A DNA stretch of 64,000 nucleotides from Marthasterias glacialis (taxonomy: Eukaryota > Echinodermata > Asteroidea > Forcipulatida > Asteriidae). The stretch is from NCBI GenBank assembly GCA_911728455.2, contig OU452228.1, positions 8,852,629 through 8,916,628 of the forward strand. The letters run 5' to 3'. Below are positions 56,591 through 64,000 of this stretch, piece by piece (position 1 is the first letter of the stretch; each line of letters opens with the position of its first letter). The position numbers and the translations under genes were made by a program. The notes under the pieces were generated by a model that made no database searches, was not told the origin of the DNA, and saw only the letters and a list, made by a program, of their open reading frames with translations.

Positions 56591-56991
56591 TTGTGTACAT
56601 TTATAATGCGCCATGTCTGTCATAAATGACACTCCTGGCGCAGATTATCAAATCAGATGGAGATTGTTACGAATGATTTTATGAGACAAAGCAACCATAA
56701 AACAACACCTTGAAAGGGATACAAGGTGGGGCATGTTGCTGTCAGACCATGCCAGACACACCGGGGCAAACCCCTTCTCTTTACGATAAGTGTCACTGGG
56801 TTCTTTTACGTGCGTTACACAACACACTGGATCAACGGCTTTACGTCCAATCCGAAGGACGAAGCAATAATGGTTAAGTGTCTTGCTGAAGGACGTAAGT
56901 GCCAAGACCGGGACTCGAACCCCACACCCTGCTGATCAGAAACACCAGAGCTTGAGTCTAGTGCTCTTAACCGCTCGGCCACGACACGCCA
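56538..56991 (-). mobile_element. Full-length tRNA-Leu-headed SINE with Deu-like domain, facing the previous one
   Basis: Minus strand: head GGCGTGTCGTGGCCGAGCGG, anticodon-arm ACTCAAGCTCTGG as in tRNA-Leu(CAA), B box GGGGTTCGAGTCCCGG. Body ACGTCCTTCAGCAAGACACT, CTTCGGATTGGACGTAAAGC, CCCAGTGACACTTATCGTAA and GGGGTTTGCCCCGGTG. Tail GTGTCATTTATGACAGACAT, GGCGCATTATAAATG and a long ATT run (56541-56588). Confidence 0.92.
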
Positions 56992-57647
56992 TATTTACAT
57001 CCAAGTATTACATATTGTTTGATAATAATTAATTTGTTTATCCAGGTAGCTATCCCAGTTAGATGAAGCTTTTTTGTCACTGAAGTGGTTGTCTTGTTAC
57101 ACCAAGACCTCCACTTGCCCTGGCAGGTGCATGTGAAGGGCTTGTAATTAATTCTGTCAGTTCCGCACACGGTGTCGTTAAGATTACACTCACTGTAAAG
57201 GGCTTCAGTACTGGTCCGCATCGGTAATTATTCAAAATATATGCCGGTGATTTATCATTTTAGTGGTTGGTACTAACTGTACCTACTTGTTGACCCCCCT
57301 TGCACCAACATCACACGTGGCTAATAAGTCCAAACAATGGTAGAACAAAGAGATGTCTTCAATTCGGGAGGATCGACAAACCTGAGTGTGTGTGAGTTTG
57401 TTCCAGGCATTGAAATACCCAACAGAGTATTTACAATTGTATTTAGTAGACCATGTAGAATCTGGAGTGGATTGCTGGTCAACAACTCACAAAAAACATT
57501 AATGTAACAAAATATAGCGAAACTGTGACAGCTTTGCAACTTGTAGACTGAAAACCTTGGTAATAGGACCAATTTGTGGTGTGCATGCTCACCATGAACA
57601 TTGTGCACAAAGTCAAAATGCTCACCAACAATACTGGAAACTGACTG

Positions 57648-57670
57648 CCAAAAAAAAAAAAAAAAAAAAA
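57648..57670. repeat. Poly-A tract
   Basis: A run of about 21 A, without a recognised retroelement before it. Confidence 0.9.
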
Positions 57671-57899
57671 TAGAAGAAAATAAAAATGCATTTTCAGATA
57701 TTCTTGCCGTGTTTCAATCATAAAAATGTGACAGCTTTCAATTTGATAGATTCCAGTGAATAAACTTTACTCGGTTAGATGATTTCCTTATAAAAATTTA
57801 ATCATTGTTTTCCCATGCTCAAATGCTCTGACCATCTAAATAAGAAATAAAGTATAGTTGTACTTTATATTGTGTCTCTGTAAAAAAATTGTCCTTGTA

Positions 57900-58190
57900 C
57901 GCGCGCAGGTGCCTACTTTAATTGGCCGGTATTAACGCCTGCATCTCTGAAGTAAAGCCATTTAATATCTTACCCAGGGAGGGCAGGGAACCAGCCATCC
58001 ATAGTCCTCCAGCCTTAGCTAATCTACAATTTCCCATCTCAAAATCAATTAAGTCAACAGCGCAACAGTGTAATTGGCCATGTTCATAACGTGATCTGAC
58101 TGTCAGACGGCATGCCCCCAGGGGGCCGTTTGAAGGGGGAATCCTCAATTTAATTTGCGGTGTTAAGTAAACAAGGCGCGGTGTTTTTTA
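57900..58190. promoter_or_regulatory. Candidate conserved non-coding element
   Basis: Unique sequence with ACTTTAATTGGCCGGTATTA, AAAATCAATTAAGTCAACAG, GTGTAATTGGCCATG and TCAATTTAATTTGCGG: several ATTA-core sites and two CCAAT boxes in mirror orientation. A 76-residue minus-strand frame is not recognised. Inference only. Confidence 0.3.
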
Positions 58191-59037
58191 ACGAGGTAAC
58201 TTGTATATGTGTATATACAGGTAGTAGAGTCAAGGTTTGTAGTGCGTTTCTTTTTCACTTTGTTTTGCCTAAATTGTAAATAAACCTGATGTGGATTTCC
58301 CCCCCCCCCAACCTTGCCCTTTCTTTAGCTGAGCCAGCGCACAATTCAGAACTAACGGGTTTGGGGCTTATGTTGTATACACACTTCTTATGTGAGGTAT
58401 ATTTTGTTTCATCCAGAATGGTCCGTTCATGCCACAGAATGTTCTCGGATATAATGAGCTCTTAGACAAATCAAAGACAAATATTTGTTGACAAAATAAG
58501 ACCTGCAACTTTATAACTTTGTGGCCTTTTTAGAGCTGACTTCCACTCTTCTTTAATGTTGTAGTGCCGTGGAAAACTGCGAAACACTGTACAAAGTTTT
58601 TGTATGCCTGGCCTTTCCCCCATCTTTGGTTGTAACTACAAGGTTTACACGACTAAGAACTAGAAAGCCCATCAGTCAAGGGCGAGATTGCTTATCACAG
58701 GCCGAATATTCTCCCTATTTGAATCTGATTTCTGATTCCTGATCTGATCTTACTCTCAGAAAAGCAGCGATGTTTTTAATTAAAAAACCTGAAAAGGGCT
58801 ATAAAAAAGCTACACAATATGTAGGTCAGACCTTGTACTTAATTTTGTCCTACTTTTTTGTTGACGTTCAACTTTCACGCCTGTTATTGGTAAAGCACTC
58901 GTGCAATAACTTGTTGGTCACAGGTTCGAGTCCCAATTATACACATCTCTTTATTCATACAAATCTGATATAGATTCCCGACACTGTATTTACTGCAATG
59001 TTAATAGGTATTCATAAATACCTGAGACAGTTTATCC

Positions 59038-59212
59038 ATTCTGAGTGGCCGAGAGGGCATCACGTGGCCATGTTTAAACGGGCGATATAAACACGGTAAA
59101 AAGTGTTTAAAACCGGCTAGCTTGCGAACGAAAAATATAGCCCCTGTATCAGAATAAAGAAGTATACGTGTTTCCAGCTGTTGGGTTTCTGATTGGCCGA
59201 GAGGGCATCAAG
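59038..59212 (+). repeat. Direct repeat of 24 bp, 151 bp apart
   Basis: TTCTGAGTGGCCGAGAGGGC then ATCA at 59038 recurs at 59189 as TTCTGATTGGCCGAGAGGGC then ATCA, with one mismatch. The segment between holds AAACACGGTAAAAAGTGTTT, a short inverted repeat. Confidence 0.85.
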
Positions 59213-59689
59213 TGTCTATAACTGCTGCAGACACATGAAGATCGACATTCCGTTCAAGGAATTGGCCCGTAAATATGGATAGAAATTGAACGCAGAGTCG
59301 AGCTGAGAAACTGTCAGATTTGTTCCCAATTTTTGAAGGTTTTTGCATGTTTTTGACAGAAAGGCATTTATGAATGGGAATAAAGGTGTGCTGAATCGGT
59401 GTTTAACTATTGTTTAAAACTTCTGAGGGGCCTGGTGGCCGATAATTTCCCTCGCCTTTATTCCCTTATTATTATCTGCCTGTAGGAGTCGTCAACTTAT
59501 GCTTGTGGTTTAATTATTAAGGAGCAAAAATAAGAAAGAAAAACAAAAAGTTGTGGTGGCATTGTACATGGAGTGTCAACGAGTATCAATGAGACCACAG
59601 AAATTCAAGTCATGTAGGGAACAAGATGTGACTCTTGATGCGGTAGAGATCTGACTACTTTGCTATTCCAATTGGGTACATTGATCTGT

Positions 59690-59905
59690 TTTTGTTGTTG
59701 TTGTTTTTGTGTGTGTAAGTCTTAATGAATCTCTTTATTTTTGTGCTTTTTACACTTTTGAATGTACTGTCGTTCTTAATCTATTGTAATGTCTAATCCA
59801 TTGTCGTTTTATAACAAATTTTTTATTGTGCATTGAGATTATTTATTGATGTAATGCGCTGTATAAGAAATAAACATTATTATTATTATTATTATTATTA
59901 TTGCA
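59690..59905 (+). mobile_element. LINE 3' UTR and tail
   Basis: A T-rich stretch with CTATTGTAATGTCTAATCC is followed by TTGTGCATTGAGATTATTTA, GTAATGCGCTGTATAAGAAA and ATTATTATT units, the typical end of L2-like LINEs. No coding part is left. Confidence 0.65.
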
Positions 59906-59909
59906 ATGG

Positions 59910-60090
59910 CTTAAAGCTGTGCAGCACAATAACTCGGCACAGAAAAATCTTGCTAAGCAGAAACAGGCTACCAGCCAAAATGCAATGTAATGTATATTGT
60001 TTGTGACTGGTTCCCGGCTACATTTAGCTTCACAGACAAATTGCTAAGCACTATTTTCCTGCTTTAAACAGCCTTATGGACTTTGGCCCT
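59910..60090. mobile_element. Palindromic family P copy
   Basis: AATCTTGCTAAGCAGAAACA, GGCTACCAGCCAAAATGCAA, TTTGTGACTGGTTCCCGGCT and AAATTGCTAAGCACTATTTT keep the family's mirrored word order. The terminal GGGCCCAATTTC words are degraded (TTTGGCCCTG). Confidence 0.65.
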
Positions 60091-60099
60091 GTGTACCTA

Positions 60100-63000
60100 G
60101 AAGATCAAAACGACGGCAGTACACTAGAAATTGATCCGAAGCGTTCCTCGAGTTTCTTTACAAAGACAAACTCTGAAAGAGTTGACACGTTTTTCTGATT
60201 GGATACACTGTTACTTTTGGAAAAGTAGACAAGTCAATCCCCCCCTTCTTTTCAACCACTTTTTCCTTCCGGTATTTATCCAACTATTGAATCAGCAAAT
60301 AACGAATAGATATTGGATACTTTCTGTATACAAACACACAGAATATTGCAGCATCGCAGAGTCTCTAACAGCAGAAGTAAAACTCAAATTGATTTTTAGT
60401 CGAGTGGGCGCCAACACAAAAGCCATTTTTTCCCCTTATGAAATCACTTAAAACCGAAAAAAAAATCCTATAAAGCAATGAGTGTCCCCAATCTTGGTGT
60501 GACAAATTGAACTTTTCAATATCAATTCTACTCTAGACGAGCACAATTTCATCATCATATTCGACTTGATCAAATTACTTTGCAAATTTGAAAAACAGCA
60601 ACTTCACTGAGTTGCCAGGAGCGTGTAATTCAAGATAAATCAATCTGACAGTTGCGTTGCGTACACAACCAACCTTTTTTTCCTTCATCTTTTTTTTTTT
60701 TCTTTCTTTCTTTTTCTTCTTCACCGTTGAATGGCGTCATGTTCTGCTGAGTTTTTTCTTTGGTGTGGAGCATTGGCTGAGCTAAAATCCAAATGCACTT
60801 CATCATGGCATGATCCAAGTGTACAATATCATCGTGGAAGAATGAGGTCCGGAGGATCTCTCCGTGAGGGAGAGATCAAATGATTGTTGGGTATCTGAAA
60901 TGCAGAATGTTAAGAGATAGAATCACAAGATCTGGGGTGGGAATTCAGCTACTTAAAACCTCGGCTCCCCTCCGGCAGTTTTGTTTTTTTCGGACAGCAA
61001 CTATCCCATATCTATTAGCATTTGTCTGTAACTTAACGCTCAAACTTTGAGATTTTTTTTGGGACTGGTTTGCCCGGCCTCATGCTAACTATTGTTGGTT
61101 CCGTTGTGTTTGTTCTGAATCCATCAAACTTGAGAGGCAACCGGGGGTAGCGATCTAAAGGTAAGAATGGTGACGATCAAAAGAACGTATGGATGAATTT
61201 CAATTTAAAAATTTCTTTTAGTGAACTTGGTACCCGTTAGCGTTTTATTTTTTTCTGGTATGAAGTGAAACTAGGCTCAAGGGTAGAGTAGGCTGCCCCC
61301 AGAGCAATTTGACTTTTATTCAAAAGGATTTTTTGAACAGAAGCTGTCTTCTGAAGCAGATGAGCCACAGTCCCTTTAGGGTTTGGCATACAATAGAATG
61401 TTGTGGAGGAGCTTGGTAAGATAATGGGCTGCAATAGAATGGATGCCATCTTTGATGACAATTTTCGTTTTGGCCTGTAGCCACATCAGGCTCTGTACGT
61501 TTCACCGCTGCTTGAGTTGCTTACCAACCAATCATGGAAGGATTTTATGAAACGCACGCGTGCCGTGTGCGTCACTTACGCGTAACGCACAGTTGTGCGC
61601 TCAAAAATGTGCAGTCTTTGTCATCAAAGATGGCTGATTTTTCCTATTGTTGACGTCATGTGCAACCCATCTATTAACTTGTTTGTTTGTTATTGAGACT
61701 TATTGTATAATTAAGACGTCATTCTACTTTTGTTTGTTTATGTCAAACTTATAATATACAATACTAACAGGATTCTCCCCCAGGCAGAAGCACGCTGAAT
61801 TGAAACCAGGTCCTCGGATTGTTTTTTACTTGATGTTTATGTTTGGTTTGAAAAGTTCTACTGTGTAATCTGAAGCATTTGAAGTATTAAATGGTTTTTT
61901 TTATGATTTCTGTAAATTTGATCTTAGATATTGTTTTTTTTTTGTTTTTTTTTGTTTGTTTTTTTTGGCCGCATTTTGCTTGTAATGGCCTGCAGTTCAT
62001 GGGAATCAGCCCGGGTGAAGCCTGGCTACATTTTCTGTTTGGAGTAATACAAACTTCAAAAAAATATCCCCTTACACAAATTTTTTTAATTATTTATTTA
62101 ATTTATTTATTTATTTAATTTATTTATTTAATTTTCCTGCTGCGAAATTTAACTAAAAATGCCGTAAATCTCTCACTAAAAGTGCATCAAAAAAATTCAA
62201 TGTTTCCTCCAAGAATAGCCTCTTCATGATCGAATTTCCAGAGATTGTTTTGTATGGTATGTTTGCTGAAAATGAGTAGATATGAATGAACATACACTTC
62301 CAAACCCAGTATTGATTTCTTAGCAGGAACTTTGGCCCAAAGTGTGTCCAATCTTTACAAGCATTAGGACATATCAAAACCGTTATGTGAATGTTTCAGC
62401 AAATTCTATTGCAGAGTTTTGTTCAGAAATCATTAGAAATTCTCAGTATGGTTAGGGGAAAAGGTCACAAGATAGCCAACTCATGATTGGGGCTGCAGAA
62501 CATCCCGGTAGTTGCCAAGCCCATTACTAGAAAGGTAATTACAAGAAATGATTGGTATTGCTCACCCCTGGTGACATTAAGAATGCCTACCTGTGTACAA
62601 AGCTAAAAAGTCAATCTGGGACTCCACACCCTACAGATGAAATTATCCGTAACAATCTTGGTCCGCTGTTGTCAAACAGCATCAACCCCCCCATCTCTCT
62701 CTGCAATCAAGGCTCATCTGCAGATAGCTCTCAGCAAGGTTATATTGAATTTGATAACAACAGAAAGGGTGATTTTCAGAGGTGGGTAAGAATCCTGACA
62801 AACAAAACCGTGCTGTGTTTGGAATAAGTATTCACCGCTTCAATGAAATTACCTTTCTGTATTTTCTGTCAATTTATATACCCCGTAAGAGAAATCCTCT
62901 TTGAGCAATTGGTTTTACAATTGACAATTTACTCCTCGAGGGGTTTCGGAGTTGTTTATACAAATCAGGAACCATCTACATCAAAATTGATAAAAGAACG

Positions 63001-64000
63001 GACAATGTGTTTGCAGTGTTTTTCCCAGTGGATCTTAACAAGAAAAACAAACTGTTTGGAGACTAAGGTAATTTGAGGCCGCAGCCTAGGGGTGCACCCC
63101 TAGAAGCTACTCTTTAGGTCTTCAGTTCAAATTGCTATTAGCTGAATTGACTCACAAGATTTTTGTGTTACTGTCAGTAGTTATTATTATTATTATTATT
63201 ATTTTTCAATAGTATTTTTGTTTTCTCCAAAACTGTTGTTTTCTCTTTGCAAAGATCCCATTGGTTTAGTGCATGCATATTCAACTCCACATTGTAATGT
63301 GAAACTAGTTGCACTTCATATGAAAGACCATACCATGATTTGTTTTTTTTTTAGATGGACTTTGTTTAATTTTGTATGTTCTTTGTCGACGAGAGTTGTG
63401 TTCCACTTGCGCGAGCATTGCAAATAATTTCTGGTGGAATGAGTTGTTCGCCACCAATGTTAGGGAAACATTGGCTGCTAAGTTAGCAACAGATGGCCAA
63501 TCTATTTCTGAGGTGTTCACTGGTGCTCTGAAGGGGCAAGTCGCCTTTGGATTGGGCGCTTTTGGGCCATAAAAAAAACATTCGTTATGAAATGAGCATG
63601 GTCGGAAGGATATTCTTAAAGTGGAACACAGTGATTCACATAAATATCCCTTGAAATTGTGTGGTTTTTTGTTGAATTTCGTGACAGAACACAGTCTGCC
63701 ATTTTGTAGAACTAAATTTTTAACTCCACACAAAATGGGGGACACTATGTTTCTTTGTTGTTCTTTCCAGAGGCAAATGTATGTTGTTTTAAAGTCACTA
63801 CTCACTAATTACAACACACTGTAGGTGTTTTATGTAAAGAACAGCTCATAAAAAGACTATGGAGCTATTCCTAACAGCAACATTTTAAAAGATTTGAAGG
63901 CAATGTGTGGCTTTAAAAAAGGCCCTACATTTTTTTAGATGGCAGAAAGTCAAGCAAATGATAACGTTTTGTTGTCACGAAAATAAACATATTTTTTTTA
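60100..64000. other. Mostly unannotated AT-rich sequence
   Basis: No gene recognised. Holds an 8-bp perfect stem (GATCTCTC, seven bases, GAGAGATC) at 60855-60877, an ATTT microsatellite at 62080-62135 and a TTA microsatellite at 63181-63204. The minus frame of 166 codons at 63305-63805 has no recognised domain; its length is the only thing in its favour. Confidence 0.45.

Noticed and set aside
63305..63805. 166-codon open frame (-)
   Set aside because: No recognised family. The plus strand is also open in two places, and I found no supporting signals.

Overview
This is animal nuclear DNA: AT-rich, full of introns-or-desert style non-coding sequence, simple repeats, degenerate tandem arrays and many short transposons. 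The repeat content points to an invertebrate deuterostome. The DeuSINE-like elements (tRNA-Leu-like or 5S rRNA-like heads joined to a shared central domain), the TTAA-flanked piggyBac-like MITEs and the foldback family with GGGCCCAATTTC ends together suggest an echinoderm, most likely a sea star or sea cucumber. That placement is my inference from pattern memory, not from a search.

I found no convincing host protein-coding gene, no intact tRNA or rRNA gene, no CRISPR array and no bacterial-style operon. Almost all short open frames are chance frames in AT-rich DNA or lie in repeats. The only recognisable protein homology is to decayed non-LTR retrotransposons: a reverse-transcriptase fragment with a YVDD box at 20285-21031 (+), a LINE C-terminus at 27602-27840 (-), and a weaker RT fragment around 55382-55620 (-).

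Layout. 1-2100 is plain non-coding sequence with small palindromes. 2100-5200 holds a SINE tail, a small foldback, an array of five tRNA-like B-box units and another SINE. 5.8-6.5, 8.47-9.32 and 23.8-24.5 kb are minisatellites with monomers of about 74, 117 and 131 bp. 11.4-19.5 kb is a mosaic of MITEs, homopolymers, a 250-bp ATTTT microsatellite and a 346-bp palindrome. 20.3-21.5 kb is the best LINE fragment. 24.7-32 kb is stacked SINEs, MITEs and a LINE end. 34-37 kb has a recent 106-bp duplication, MITE pieces and a 492-bp foldback. 37-47 kb is the densest part: an in-frame 33-bp minisatellite, a 5S rRNA-headed SINE, two foldbacks, a duplicated 0.4-kb element, and two arrays whose every monomer is a hairpin. 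48-60 kb has a 125-bp near-perfect hairpin, dispersed repeats, a TTAA MITE carrying a nested retroelement tail, and two full SINEs facing each other tail to tail. 60-64 kb shows little.

Between the repeats, several unique stretches (for example 32.4, 35.5, 38.3, 45.6, 50.3 and 58.0 kb) have the higher complexity and TAATTA/CAATTA sites typical of conserved regulatory elements. I read the window as a repeat-rich gene desert or large intron, possibly next to a developmental gene. The most interesting material is how often sequence here is arranged to fold back on itself, at the level of single elements, element pairs and satellite monomers.
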